A stretch of 36,441 nucleotides of DNA from assembly GCA_026391775.1 (NCBI GenBank), contig JAPLDK010000005.1, positions 1-36,441 on the forward strand, in the 5' to 3' direction. The translations under genes and the position numbers were made by a program. Within the stretch, counting starts at the first letter, position 1, and every line of letters begins with the position of its first letter. This document shows positions 1 through 7,513 of this stretch, in pieces. This DNA comes from Bacteroidota bacterium. Lineage in GTDB: Bacteria > Bacteroidota > Bacteroidia > Bacteroidales > FEN-979. The notes under the pieces were generated by a model, which saw only the letters and a list, made by a program, of their open reading frames with translations, was not told where the DNA came from and did not search any database.

Positions 1-448
1 ACGTCCTGAAGAAAAGAAAGTAGAACCAGATAGTATAAACGAGAAGGTATAAAATGAGGTTCGCGGTCATTACCATAAGGAATCCCCAGCCGTAGACGAA
101 AAGCAGGCAAAACAGCAGGATGGCGGTGTGAGTATATAAAGAATATATAAAGGATTTTGTTCGTAAGGCCCAGGTCTTTTCTGTTTCGTTTTTTAACCTT
201 GAAAATGCCAGGAAGAACAACCCCAGCAACAGCGTAACCCCGCAGATCTCCTCACTGATGTTGTTGGTGATAAAACGGAATTCCGACGTCTGAAGGTAGG
301 CAGCATATACAACAAAAACTTTGGCCTCCAGGAAATCGGGTTTGATCCCATATCCGAACCTGATAACAGTAAACACTATGCCGGCAAGGGTAAGAGCGAT
401 GCCGATGTACCTGAAATACCTTGGGAGCAATATTTTTGAATTATCCAT
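1..448 (-). CDS. Multi-pass membrane protein, C-terminus cut off by window edge
   Basis: An open frame runs on the minus strand from an ATG at 448 to the first base of the window without a stop, giving at least 149 residues. The start reads MDNSKILLPRYFRYIGIAL. There are about four hydrophobic segments: one just after the start (IGIALTLAGIVFTVI), one near residue 70 (GVTLLLGLFFLAF), and two at the end (TAILLFCLLFVYGWGF and LILYLLVYTIWFYFLFF). No catalytic motif is visible and I do not recognise the family. It is divergent from the Cache protein gene at 546, with about 97 bp between them. An inner-membrane protein is a safe reading; the function is unknown. Confidence 0.7.
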   Translation of the reverse strand, partial: MDNSKILLPRYFRYIGIALTLAGIVFTVIRFGYGIKPDFLEAKVFVVYAAYLQTSEFRFITNNISEEICGVTLLLGLFFLAFSRLKNETEKTWALRTKSFIYSLYTHTAILLFCLLFVYGWGFLMVMTANLILYLLVYTIWFYFLFFRT

Positions 449-545
449 AGTGTGAGGATTTAAAAAATTAAGATCGCCGGCTAAAATACCTAAAAATTGA
501 CTTTCACATCGAATTTTCTTATATTTAGGGCTTAAATTTCGATAC

Positions 546-1460
546 ATGAAACCTCAAGTCATGGTCCGGAAAACGGCAATGTTTAATAACGCTGCCACTA
601 TCCTGCTGATGGCCGGAATAGTCTGCCATAGCGGCGGAAAACTGTTCGCACAGGCCTCCAAATACAAATTCCAGGAAACTATAAATCTCGTGAACCTGGT
701 AAATGACGCGGCCTCGGAAATCAGCCAGAAAGGGGAAAAGGCTTTCAAGGAATTCATGACCAATGGTACCCGCTGGAGAAACGCTGAGACTTACATTTTT
801 GTTTGCGGGTTGAAAGGAGACATCTATGTACACGAGGACCCGGCCCTGATCGGAAAGAACGAATATGACCTTAAGGATGTCAACGGCAAACCGATCGTCC
901 AATGGTTTATCCGGAAAGCTCTCGGAATAGGGCAATGCGGCTGGACTCATTATGAATGGGTGAAACCCGGAAAAACAGCACATTCCTGGAAGTCGACTTA
1001 TGTGAAGCTGGCCAAAGCATCTTCGGGGACGATCTACGTGGTAGGTTCCGGCCTTTACGATATGCGTATGGAAAAGGAATTTTCTATTGATGCTGTGAGT
1101 GATGCCATGAGCCTGATCAGAACCATGGGAAAAGAAGCCTTCCCTGTCCTGAGGGATACAGCCTCGGAATTTGTGTATAAGGATACCTATGTTTTCGTCC
1201 TGGATACCTTGTATAACACGCTTGTCAACCCTGCTGACCCTGCTCTTGAAGGGAAAAACCAGAAAGACATGAAAGATGCAATGGGAAAATTTTTCATCCA
1301 GGATATTGTCAAGGTCGCAGTGGATAACGGGCAGGGATGGGTCGATTACCTCTGGCCCAAGCCTGGTACGACAAAAGCGGTCCGCAAATCATCTTTTGTA
1401 AAGAGAATCGTTGTCAGGGGAGAGATCCTTGTTGTAGGTACGGGTGTATACCTTGACTAG
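546..1460 (+). CDS. Secreted protein with two Cache-type sensor domains
   Basis: 304 residues. The N-terminus has a basic start and a hydrophobic stretch ending near FAQA, consistent with a signal peptide. Two similar halves follow. The first (about 40-175) has TYIFVCGLKGDIYVHEDP and ends YVVGSGLYD. The second (about 185-304) has TYVFVLDTLYNTLVNPADP and ends LVVGTGVYLD. Each half carries the pattern usual for single Cache domains: a conserved Y.FV strand, a P..L.GKN..D.KD..GK segment, and a late W..Y.W.KPG block. Cache domains bind small ligands outside the membrane, normally as the sensor part of kinases or chemoreceptors. This protein has no membrane anchor or output domain, so it may be a free periplasmic binding protein. 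Internal ATGs at codons 5 and 12 are alternative starts. The start codon is not decided by a ribosome site. Confidence 0.8.
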   Translation: MKPQVMVRKTAMFNNAATILLMAGIVCHSGGKLFAQASKYKFQETINLVNLVNDAASEISQKGEKAFKEFMTNGTRWRNAETYIFVCGLKGDIYVHEDPALIGKNEYDLKDVNGKPIVQWFIRKALGIGQCGWTHYEWVKPGKTAHSWKSTYVKLAKASSGTIYVVGSGLYDMRMEKEFSIDAVSDAMSLIRTMGKEAFPVLRDTASEFVYKDTYVFVLDTLYNTLVNPADPALEGKNQKDMKDAMGKFFIQDIVKVAVDNGQGWVDYLWPKPGTTKAVRKSSFVKRIVVRGEILVVGTGVYLD

Positions 1461-1613
1461 TCGATTAAAACAGCTGAGTCACCGATTTGTGTGGAAGGCA
1501 TTCCCTTTGCATTTACCCTCGAAAACCCGATGGGAGGCCATATGAACACAGTACAACTTGATTCTGTCCTTCTGAACAGGGTGGTGGAAGAAAAGGTGTT
1601 CAGGATGCCCTGA
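1461..1613 (+). pseudogene. Remnant: 3' tail of an unidentified gene
   Basis: Directly after the TAG stop of the Cache gene (1458-1460), the same frame stays open for 50 codons to a TGA at 1611. The peptide contains IPFAFTLENPMGGHM and ends VVEEKVFRMP. It does not continue the Cache fold, whose natural end (GTGVYLD) lies just before the TAG. The peptide resembles the last strands of periplasmic lipoprotein-sorting (LolA-like) proteins, but only weakly. I read it as a leftover gene end in a debris region. It could also be chance or stop-codon readthrough. Confidence 0.3.
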
Positions 1614-1614
1614 G

Positions 1615-1984
1615 TTATTTTATTTGCCTGATCAGCATACCAGGGTAATACTTTTTGCTTGCACCAATAAAAAGAGTGCGATCCACTTTTTGGTTATCAG
1701 CTGCAGTTTCGGGTGTACCTGAGCTACTCGTGGTTTTTAACTCTCCGGCCATATAGCGGTTATCCCATATCTGGGATTTATCAACCTTAATTTTACCTAT
1801 TGTCACATATTTGGTGGTTCCTGTCTTCTCATCCAGATTTTGTTCAAGTACTTCGTATTTATCACCGCCTTCCAGGCCTTCTTTAAGCCCGATTTTGGCA
1901 ACTTAAGGGATCCACAGTAAAAAGAGGGGTTTTTGTTTTGAACACATCGTATTCCTTTTCAAGCTTTGCTACTGCATAGCCATG
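1615..1984 (-). pseudogene. Frameshifted, truncated C-terminal fragment of a conserved Bacteroidota-type protein
   Basis: The minus strand encodes a continuous-looking peptide only if the frame changes once, near 1900-1905. The upstream part reads YAVAKLEKEYDVFKTKTPLF then TVDPLS. The downstream part reads AKIGLKEGLEGGDKYEVLEQ, then KYVTIGKIKVDKSQIWDNRY, and ends YYPGMLIRQIK before a stop at 1615. An in-frame TAA lies just before the downstream part, so one base has been gained or lost there. Above about 1984 the sequence passes into unrelated PKD-like sequence. The style (short beta strands, an EGGDKYEVLE loop) suggests a secreted or envelope protein, but I cannot name the family. Broken at both the frame and the 5' end. 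Confidence 0.6.
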
Positions 1985-2387
1985 AACCAGAAGTAATTGA
2001 AACCGTTGAGTTACTAGCTTGATTAGGAGTTGTTATTGTAACAGAAGTTGAAGTTACCGTTACGGAAGGAGTTGAGCCATTTATTTTCCATCCTGACTGA
2101 TTCACATTCCATGTCCATGATATGCTTGGGCCATGATATGGGGGAAGTGTAAGGGTAAAGGATAAATCTGTATTTAAACCACAAACATCTGTAGGCCCGG
2201 AAATTGTTCCATTTGCAATTGATGCAGTGCCTGAACCTCCGCCTTGGATCTGCTGGGCTCCTATGTTGAAGAAGCTGACAGTATAATTTCCTGATTGGCC
2301 ATAGGTTGCTCTTGTTAAAACTTGTAAAGATATTTTTATTGTTTTAAGTGTTAGGGTGTAAATTGCAGTGACAAAATTGGCGACCAT
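1959..2387 (-). pseudogene. PKD-like / adhesin fragment, probably not a complete gene
   Basis: An open frame of 142 residues. Residues about 50-135 are Ser/Thr/Gly-rich beta-sandwich sequence with ISGPTDVCG, ISWTWNVNQSGWKING and repeated TVTSTSVTI strands. This is typical of PKD-like domains in surface proteins of Bacteroidota. The N-terminus lacks a signal peptide, and the C-terminus runs out of frame into the neighbouring pseudogene around 1975, ending WLCSSKA. I take it as an internal piece of a large surface protein joined by rearrangement to the fragment at 1615-1984. It may be translated, but nothing shows that. Confidence 0.4.
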
Positions 2388-2665
2388 CTTTATATTTACT
2401 AATATCTACAATAATATTGACTGAGCAAAGATTCTTTTAAGAGGGCCTAACACCCTGTAAGATTCTTATTACGGATGATGATGAATGGAAAAGGAAATAC
2501 TTGCAACCTATCTAAGATGCGTTAAATCTGAGATATACACGGCTTCTGATTGAACTACTTACATTGCAAAGTATGGTAACTTTACATTATCATGGGGTAG
2601 ACTAACAGGTTTTGTTACAAATAATTATAGACTTGATTTATCTAATGATGGGCTGAATCTATCTG

Positions 2666-3295
2666 TTATTCGGTATCCTCAAAGCTTATGTGATATCTAA
2701 TCAAATCCCATGTGGATCTGGTATGAGTGGAATCGTAAACAATTGTTCTGATTAGTCCGATACGTCTCGCAGTATAAAAGACATTGCTGTCTATTACACA
2801 CTTCTGAACATCATAGTATGTCTTATTATTGACAACCATTGAATCCAGGTGATGGAAAGCTGTATCCAAACAAAACAGATCCTGTTCTACCGTCCATAGA
2901 TGTGCAGGCACAAAATTCCGCAACATTCTGTTTTCCAGGATGCAATCGAAAAACGACCCATTAACCCCCGGTAACCTGTTATCAACATAGATCATCTCCC
3001 TGATATCATATATCATAAACTGATTTAATCCAAAATACCTGGTATACTGGTAGCGGTAAATCGAAGCTAAACATGAAGAATCGGTTTCATTTACAGAATC
3101 ATTCTTATAAATCCACCACGAACCCTCTTTAAAGAAAAAATCCTTCATTCGCGGATCAATACCACTATAATCGTAATGTTCCTGATTATCCTTCCGATTG
3201 CAGGCACATAAAACCATTAAAAGGCAGATAATGGATAAGATAATTGTCTTATTGCTCACACTTAAACTTAAAGAATCAGAGATAGAACTTATCAT
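2666..3295 (-). CDS. Hypothetical lipoprotein
   Basis: 209 residues. A hydrophobic stretch (IILSIICLLMVLCAC) ends in a Cys near residue 32 that can serve as the lipidated Cys, followed by charged NRKDNQEHYDY. The mature part begins FFFKEGSWWIYKND, a pattern often seen at the start of small Bacteroidota lipoproteins (F..G.WW.Y). The rest is rich in aromatic and Asp residues with no enzyme motif. The gene lies 28 bp downstream of the T9SS-sorted protein at 3324 on the same strand, so the two may be co-transcribed. Function unknown; an envelope location is likely. Confidence 0.6.
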   Translation of the reverse strand: MISSISDSLSLSVSNKTIILSIICLLMVLCACNRKDNQEHYDYSGIDPRMKDFFFKEGSWWIYKNDSVNETDSSCLASIYRYQYTRYFGLNQFMIYDIREMIYVDNRLPGVNGSFFDCILENRMLRNFVPAHLWTVEQDLFCLDTAFHHLDSMVVNNKTYYDVQKCVIDSNVFYTARRIGLIRTIVYDSTHTRSTWDLIRYHISFEDTE

Positions 3296-3323
3296 AAATG
3301 TTATAAAACCAATATTGCCAGTG

Positions 3324-4517
3324 CTAAAACTTGACGATGGAGCGTGATTCCATAAACCTGTCTCCCGTTATTTTAAGCACGTAAATTCCTTTATCTAAAT
3401 TTTTAATGTTAACTTTTATAATCTCATTGGATGAGTATACAAATGTTTTGATTTTATTTCCTAACAAAGAAAATATCTCAATATTATCGATTTTGGAAGA
3501 ATGAGGCTCAATAAAGAACCAGTCATTTACCGGATTTGGATAAACCTCAATTATTGTTTGATTCTTTATTGACGGTTCAATCCCAACAGGGTATGAAACC
3601 ATACAAGGATGATTATAAAAAAGATTAAAAAAACCAGTACCTGAGATAGGTTGGATCGTTGGATCTGTAACAATCTGCCCAGTTTGGGTGCTGACTCCAA
3701 TCAATTTATCATCAACCCTTTTAAAATAATAGACGTGTTTAAAGGGATCTAATGTAGCCATATCAGCGTAAATTGCATTAGCAACAGTCGTGGAAGATAT
3801 ATATGTTATATTGCCAGTTTCAGGATCAATCTTAGAGAATTTTCTGCCATTAGTTGCATCACCTGCTAAACCGAATAAAATAGTATCGTTACAATCCAAA
3901 ACAATTGGGCCGAATGTGCCTGAAGACATAACGATGTCCGGAGATGAAACAACGAGACCTGTTGCCAGATCAATCCCCATTATTTTTTTATTGGTTGAAA
4001 CATAATAATACCTACTATTATAGGGGTTTATGGCATTCCCAGAAAGGACATTTATTGTGTTTGGTAATGGTTGTGGCGATATTACATAGACTATACCTGA
4101 GTTTGGATCGATCCTTGCTAAACGCTTTTCACCAGAAACAGTATTGATAGCAATTCCATAAAGGGTTGAGTCAGGACAGTTAAAGTTAATGCTAGTGAAA
4201 GTTGAATTTGTTATCCCGGTTATCAGTTTGATTGACAATAATTCCCCAGTGGTTAAACTAAAGGCCAGAAGAACAGAATCTACTGGCTGATAATAAATTT
4301 TTTTTATTGGATCAATTGTTCTTCCAATATTACTGGAAGAATAAGGATAACTAGTAGGACTTATTTGACTAACTTGACCTGTAACCGGATCAATTTTAGA
4401 TAATGAGATAATAGAATTAGGAGGATCTGCACTGACTCCATACATGATAGAATCAATTTGAGCATTTGCTACATCAATGAACAGGACGAAAATTATCGAA
4501 AAAAAAACTTTCTTCAT
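3324..4517 (-). CDS. Secreted propeller-like protein with T9SS type A sorting domain
   Basis: I place the start at the ATG at 4517 because it gives a clean signal peptide (MKKVFFSIIFVLFIDVANAQ). The longer frame to 4583 adds 22 residues before it. The mature protein is about 378 residues. Residues about 25-300 carry five or six repeats of a strand pair such as LSKIDPVTGQVSQIS, ARIDPNSGIVYVIS, GIDLATGLVV and SKIDPETGNITYIS, each followed by a COOR-rich turn of the kind seen in YncE/TolB-like beta propellers. The last ~75 residues (EVYPNPVNDWFFIEP, then LDKGIYVLKI) are the type A C-terminal domain that directs export through the type IX secretion system of Bacteroidota. The cargo is therefore exported to or past the cell surface. 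Ligand unknown. Confidence 0.85.
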   Translation of the reverse strand: MKKVFFSIIFVLFIDVANAQIDSIMYGVSADPPNSIISLSKIDPVTGQVSQISPTSYPYSSSNIGRTIDPIKKIYYQPVDSVLLAFSLTTGELLSIKLITGITNSTFTSINFNCPDSTLYGIAINTVSGEKRLARIDPNSGIVYVISPQPLPNTINVLSGNAINPYNSRYYYVSTNKKIMGIDLATGLVVSSPDIVMSSGTFGPIVLDCNDTILFGLAGDATNGRKFSKIDPETGNITYISSTTVANAIYADMATLDPFKHVYYFKRVDDKLIGVSTQTGQIVTDPTIQPISGTGFFNLFYNHPCMVSYPVGIEPSIKNQTIIEVYPNPVNDWFFIEPHSSKIDNIEIFSLLGNKIKTFVYSSNEIIKVNIKNLDKGIYVLKITGDRFMESRSIVKF

Positions 4518-4587
4518 TTGACAGATGTTAATATTTGAATAAATAGTATTCTTACCCGATTCTTTGAATCTTACTAAAAGCAACTAA

Positions 4588-4595
4588 CAAAAATA
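4588..4595 (-). promoter_or_regulatory. Bacteroidota -7 element for the T9SS-sorted protein gene
   Basis: The plus strand reads CAAAAATA, which is TATTTTTG on the minus strand and fits the TAnnTTTG consensus. It lies about 70 bp upstream of the ATG at 4517. No convincing -33 TTTG is seen at the usual distance, so this is a tentative promoter. Confidence 0.4.
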
Positions 4596-4965
4596 CCATC
4601 AAATCTTGCATAATGTATATTTTTAATTGAAGCGAATCATCATCGTTTAAGGGCAAAAAAGAATATAACCAAGTAAATGCACTCACAATCATTTAATTAA
4701 TGATATCAAATTAAGCAATCAATAGTAACCATATTAGAAAATTGCACATGCTAACAGAATTGTGAATTGGTTTCCTGAAGGCCGGATAAATAATTACACA
4801 TTTCGTTACCACTATATGTGAAAAATGCAATTAACATTCCAAATATCAAAATATTGTTAATTATAAAAAAAGGTTACTGAAAAGGTTGCGCAAGCTGGAT
4901 TGAATTTCAAAATCATTACTCTACCATAAAGTTTCGCTATTTTAGCAGATGCGTTTCCATTTGCA
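4596..4965. other. AT-rich spacer without a gene
   Basis: 370 bp of low-GC sequence between the T9SS protein gene and the restriction-modification remnant. No open frame of useful length, no tRNA, no clear hairpin terminator and no direct repeat stood out on either strand. With the gene debris on both sides it looks like decayed insertion sequence. Confidence 0.5.
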
Positions 4966-5162
4966 ATGAACCTGTACGACTATATTGAAAAGCTGAATGC
5001 CCGCTATAGAACTGGTATTTCCAGAGAACATTCCTACCAGGGTGACCTTCAGAACCTGTTGGAATCATTAATCCCTGATATTACTATAACAAATGAACCA
5101 GCCAGGATCGCCGTGGTGCACCAGATTATATCCTAACTAAAAAGGGGATTCTCGTTGGTTAA
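4966..5162 (+). pseudogene. N-terminal remnant of a restriction-modification / DNA methylase gene
   Basis: From the ATG at 4966 the peptide reads MNLYDYIEKLNARYRTGISR then EHSYQGDLQNLLESLIPDI and TITNEPARIA. This is the start I know from large fused type ISP / Eco57I-like restriction-methylase proteins of Bacteroidota, where it is followed by a CGAPDYIL-type segment. Here one base is missing after RIA (near 5112). Shifting frame restores GAPDYILTKKGILVG, which then meets a TAA at 5160-5162. The remaining ~1000 codons of such enzymes are absent. So this is a frameshifted, truncated leftover of a mobile defence gene close to the tRNA-Arg 3' end. The family identification is from memory of the N-terminal pattern. 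Confidence 0.65.
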
Positions 5163-5243
5163 CATTCAGAATTTCAATATTATATGTTACAATCGAAACT
5201 TAAAAATTACATAAAACACAGTAAATCAACAAGATAACAATTT

Positions 5244-5261
5244 GTTGCACCTATGTTGCAC
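5244..5261. repeat. Tandem heptamer GTTGCAC x2, beyond the tRNA-Arg terminator
   Basis: GTTGCAC at 5244-5250 and again at 5255-5261, 11 bp apart. It lies just past the hairpin that follows tRNA-Arg. A related pair (TTACACCC twice, 12 bp apart) lies at the matching place after tRNA-Ser at 28971-28990. Possibly a recombinase binding site of an integrated element. Confidence 0.45.
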
Positions 5262-5273
5262 ATAAAAACAAAA

Positions 5274-5303
5274 ATGGCCGATAAGTGTTTAATTATCAGC
5301 CAT
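5274..5303 (-). terminator. Rho-independent-type hairpin after tRNA-Arg
   Basis: ATGGCCGATAA (5274-5284) pairs with TTATCAGCCAT (5293-5303) with one mismatch and an 8-nt loop. On the minus strand the hairpin is followed by a T-rich run. It lies 15 bp beyond the tRNA 3' end, as expected for its terminator. Confidence 0.75.
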
Positions 5304-5318
5304 TTATATGTTTTATTG

Positions 5319-5392
5319 TGACCCCGAAAGGGCTCGAACCTTCAACCAACAGAACCGGAATCTGCCATTCTATCCAATTGAACTACGGGGCC
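5319..5392 (-). tRNA. tRNA-Arg (anticodon CCG)
   Basis: 74 nt on the minus strand. The acceptor stem pairs GGCCCCG with CGGGGTC, with A as the discriminator base. The anticodon stem GCAGA/TCTGT holds the loop TTCCGGT, so the anticodon is CCG, reading the Arg codon CGG. The T arm has the expected GGTTCGA loop. The 3' CCA is not encoded and must be added after transcription. A -7 element lies just upstream and a hairpin terminator just downstream, so it is a single-gene unit. Confidence 0.93.
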
Positions 5393-5402
5393 GTTCTGTT
5401 GG

Positions 5403-5429
5403 CAAAGATAGGAAAAATGCTTATTCAAA
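5403..5429 (-). promoter_or_regulatory. tRNA-Arg promoter
   Basis: Plus strand CAAAGATA at 5403-5410 is TATCTTTG on the minus strand, a perfect TAnnTTTG -7 element about 10 bp before the tRNA. A CAAA (TTTG on minus) at 5426-5429 is a candidate -33 element, though the 15-bp spacing is shorter than usual. It overlaps the end of the gene at 5421. Confidence 0.6.
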
Positions 5430-6284
5430 TTTTGACCGTATAGCTTCGATCTCCTTTGCAAGGACGGTTTTCAGTTCATCGGTTTTCTTATGTGCTGCTG
5501 TAATCTGGTCGTCGAGCTTCTTCCCGGAATCAACAACCTTTTGCCCCAGTTCATTGATCTTTGAAGCTGCAAGAGCCTGCACATCCTCAAGCTTTTTCAC
5601 GAATTCCCTGCTTCCTTCTTCATGATCCTTTTTTAATCTGGCAAGTCCGTCTTTGATCTGTTGTTCAAGAGTATTCGATCTCTCATTCAGAAGTGTCTGG
5701 AGATTCCTGTCAACATGGGCTAAATTATCACTAAAGGCAACGAGCCGGTCACCGGTTTCCTGCTTCAGGGCCGACATCTCGCTTTCCGATTGCTCAAGAA
5801 TGGCCCTGAGTTCAGTGATCCGTTTTTCACGTTCCTCCCTCTGCGCTTTCATTTTCTCAAAAACTTCATCCAGGTTCTTCCGGTGTGTTCCGCGGTGAGT
5901 AAACCAGCGGATTGTCAATAGCAGACCTAATATCAGAATGATTACAATGAAGCCAATGCTTCTCAACATTAAGGCATGCTCAATCTCAGCGATGTCTTCT
6001 TCCATTTTAAGCAGCCTGCCAGAATACGACCTCACGGTATCCTGGTTGGCCTTGGTCAGGGAATCACGTTTGGCAAGATCCAGATGCTCTGTAATCTCTG
6101 CTTCATTCATTTTAGCGAGAGACTTCTGAACACCGTTCACCTGATTCTTCAGCCGGGCATTGTCATTTTCAATTTTATTGATCTTCTGGTGGACCTGGGT
6201 AAGATCCTGCGCTTCCTTTGCAGTTTGGGCAAACAGAAATAACGGAATTATGAGCGCAATAATCCCTGAGAGAATTGTTTTCAT
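5421..6284 (-). CDS. Membrane-anchored coiled-coil protein
   Basis: 287 residues from the ATG at 6284, chosen because it begins a signal peptide (MKTILSGIIALIIPLFLFAQ). A longer frame starts at 6344 but adds an uncharged, unlikely leader and would include the -7 element. Residues ~20-105 are coiled coil (HQKINKIENDNARLKNQVNG). Residues ~108-128 form a transmembrane helix (IGFIVIILILGLLLTIRW). Residues ~140-287 are a second long Glu/Lys/Arg-rich coiled coil. No enzyme motif is seen. The shape suggests a structural or scaffold protein with one coil in the periplasm and one in the cytoplasm. It has its own -7 element and no same-strand partner. Confidence 0.75.
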   Translation of the reverse strand: MKTILSGIIALIIPLFLFAQTAKEAQDLTQVHQKINKIENDNARLKNQVNGVQKSLAKMNEAEITEHLDLAKRDSLTKANQDTVRSYSGRLLKMEEDIAEIEHALMLRSIGFIVIILILGLLLTIRWFTHRGTHRKNLDEVFEKMKAQREEREKRITELRAILEQSESEMSALKQETGDRLVAFSDNLAHVDRNLQTLLNERSNTLEQQIKDGLARLKKDHEEGSREFVKKLEDVQALAASKINELGQKVVDSGKKLDDQITAAHKKTDELKTVLAKEIEAIRSKFE

Positions 6285-6313
6285 TTTATGGCGGTATTTA
6301 TTTTCCTGATTTT

Positions 6314-6321
6314 CAAAGATA
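6314..6321 (-). promoter_or_regulatory. -7 element for the coiled-coil membrane protein gene
   Basis: Plus strand CAAAGATA, i.e. TATCTTTG on the minus strand, 30 bp upstream of the ATG at 6284. It supports the shorter start for this gene. Confidence 0.55.
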
Positions 6322-6364
6322 TAAAAATCTAAAGTATATGTCAAGGAAATAGCGATTTTTTTGT

Positions 6365-6372
6365 TACTTTTG
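6365..6372 (+). promoter_or_regulatory. -7 element for fbaA
   Basis: TACTTTTG matches TAnnTTTG, about 61 bp upstream of the fbaA ATG. It is divergent from the promoter at 6314-6321. The -33 element is not clear. Confidence 0.5.
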
Positions 6373-6433
6373 AATTCCGGGCACCCAGGTTAAAAGGTGT
6401 TCCGATATCAGTAAAATCATAAAAATCAAGCAT

Positions 6434-7513
6434 ATGTCAGAAAAAATTTTCGATAAAGTAAAACCCGGTGTTGCCACAGGTGATGCCGTGAAGGAAATAT
6501 TCCGTATTGCCAAAGCCGGCAGGTTCGCTATTCCGGCTGTGAATGTCGTAGGATCAGATTCGGTGAACGCAGTATTGGAAGCAGCGAAAACAGTGAATTC
6601 TCCTGTGATCATACAGTTTTCAAACGGTGGTGGGGTCTTTTTCGCCGGTAAAGGACTGAAGAACGAACATGAATCCGTTGCCATCCGCGGAAGTATTTCG
6701 GGAGCACAGCACATTCACACCATTGCCGACATGTATGGTATACCCGTCATCATCCATACCGACCATGCCGCAAAGAAGCTCCTGCCCTGGATCGACGGCC
6801 TTCTTGATGCAGGGGAAAAGCATTTCAAAGAGCATGGCAAACCCCTGTTCAGCTCACATATGCTTGATCTTTCAGAGGAGCCACTGCAGGAAAACATCGA
6901 CATCTGCAAACGTTACCTGGAAAGGATGAGCAAAATGGGAATGACCCTTGAGATTGAACTCGGTGTGACCGGAGGTGAAGAGGACGGGATCGACAATACC
7001 GGTATCGACAGTTCCCGGCTTTATACCCAGCCAGAGCATGTGGCCTACGCCTATGAGCAGCTGAAAAGCATCAGCGACAACTTTACCATTGCCGCTTCAT
7101 TCGGGAATGTGCATGGGGTTTACAAACCGGGTAATGTGAAGCTTGAGCCCGTTATCCTGCATAACTCCCAGATATACATACAGGAAAAGTTCAATACCGG
7201 GCCAAATCCTGTAAACTTTGTCTTCCATGGCGGATCAGGCTCTGAACCCGAGAAGATTGCCGAAGCTATCGGTTATGGCGTAGTCAAAATGAATATCGAC
7301 ACCGACACACAATGGGCTTTCTGGGAAGGAGTGCTTAAGTTCTATAAGAAGAATGAAGGTTACCTGCAGGGGCAGATAGGAAATCCTGAAGGGGAAGACA
7401 AACCGAATAAGAAATTTTATGACCCGAGGGTATGGCTGCGCTCTGGCCAGGTTTCTTTGGTTGAACGGCTGAAAGTCGCGTTCAAAGATCTGAACTGTAT
7501 TGACAGGTACTAA
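6434..7513 (+). CDS. fbaA: Class II fructose-bisphosphate aldolase
   Basis: 359 residues, the usual length for the long class IIa enzymes such as E. coli FbaA. It cleaves fructose-1,6-bisphosphate to dihydroxyacetone phosphate and glyceraldehyde-3-phosphate in glycolysis and runs the reverse reaction in gluconeogenesis. Visible motifs are VIIHTDHAAKKLLPWID (residues ~106-121, with the catalytic Asp110 and zinc-ligand His111), LEIELGVTGGEEDG (~175-188), GNVHGVYKPGNVKLEP (a metal-binding His), FVFHGGSGS, and KMNIDTDTQWAFWEG near the C-terminus. The gene is alone on its strand and its stop codon directly abuts the stop of the Usp gene on the other strand, with no spacer. The start has no Shine-Dalgarno site, which is normal in this phylum. 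Confidence 0.96.
   Translation: MSEKIFDKVKPGVATGDAVKEIFRIAKAGRFAIPAVNVVGSDSVNAVLEAAKTVNSPVIIQFSNGGGVFFAGKGLKNEHESVAIRGSISGAQHIHTIADMYGIPVIIHTDHAAKKLLPWIDGLLDAGEKHFKEHGKPLFSSHMLDLSEEPLQENIDICKRYLERMSKMGMTLEIELGVTGGEEDGIDNTGIDSSRLYTQPEHVAYAYEQLKSISDNFTIAASFGNVHGVYKPGNVKLEPVILHNSQIYIQEKFNTGPNPVNFVFHGGSGSEPEKIAEAIGYGVVKMNIDTDTQWAFWEGVLKFYKKNEGYLQGQIGNPEGEDKPNKKFYDPRVWLRSGQVSLVERLKVAFKDLNCIDRY

Noticed and set aside
1458..1613. Stop-codon readthrough extending the Cache protein
   Set aside because: The Cache fold is complete before the TAG and the 50-codon extension does not resemble the same domain. A gene remnant is simpler.
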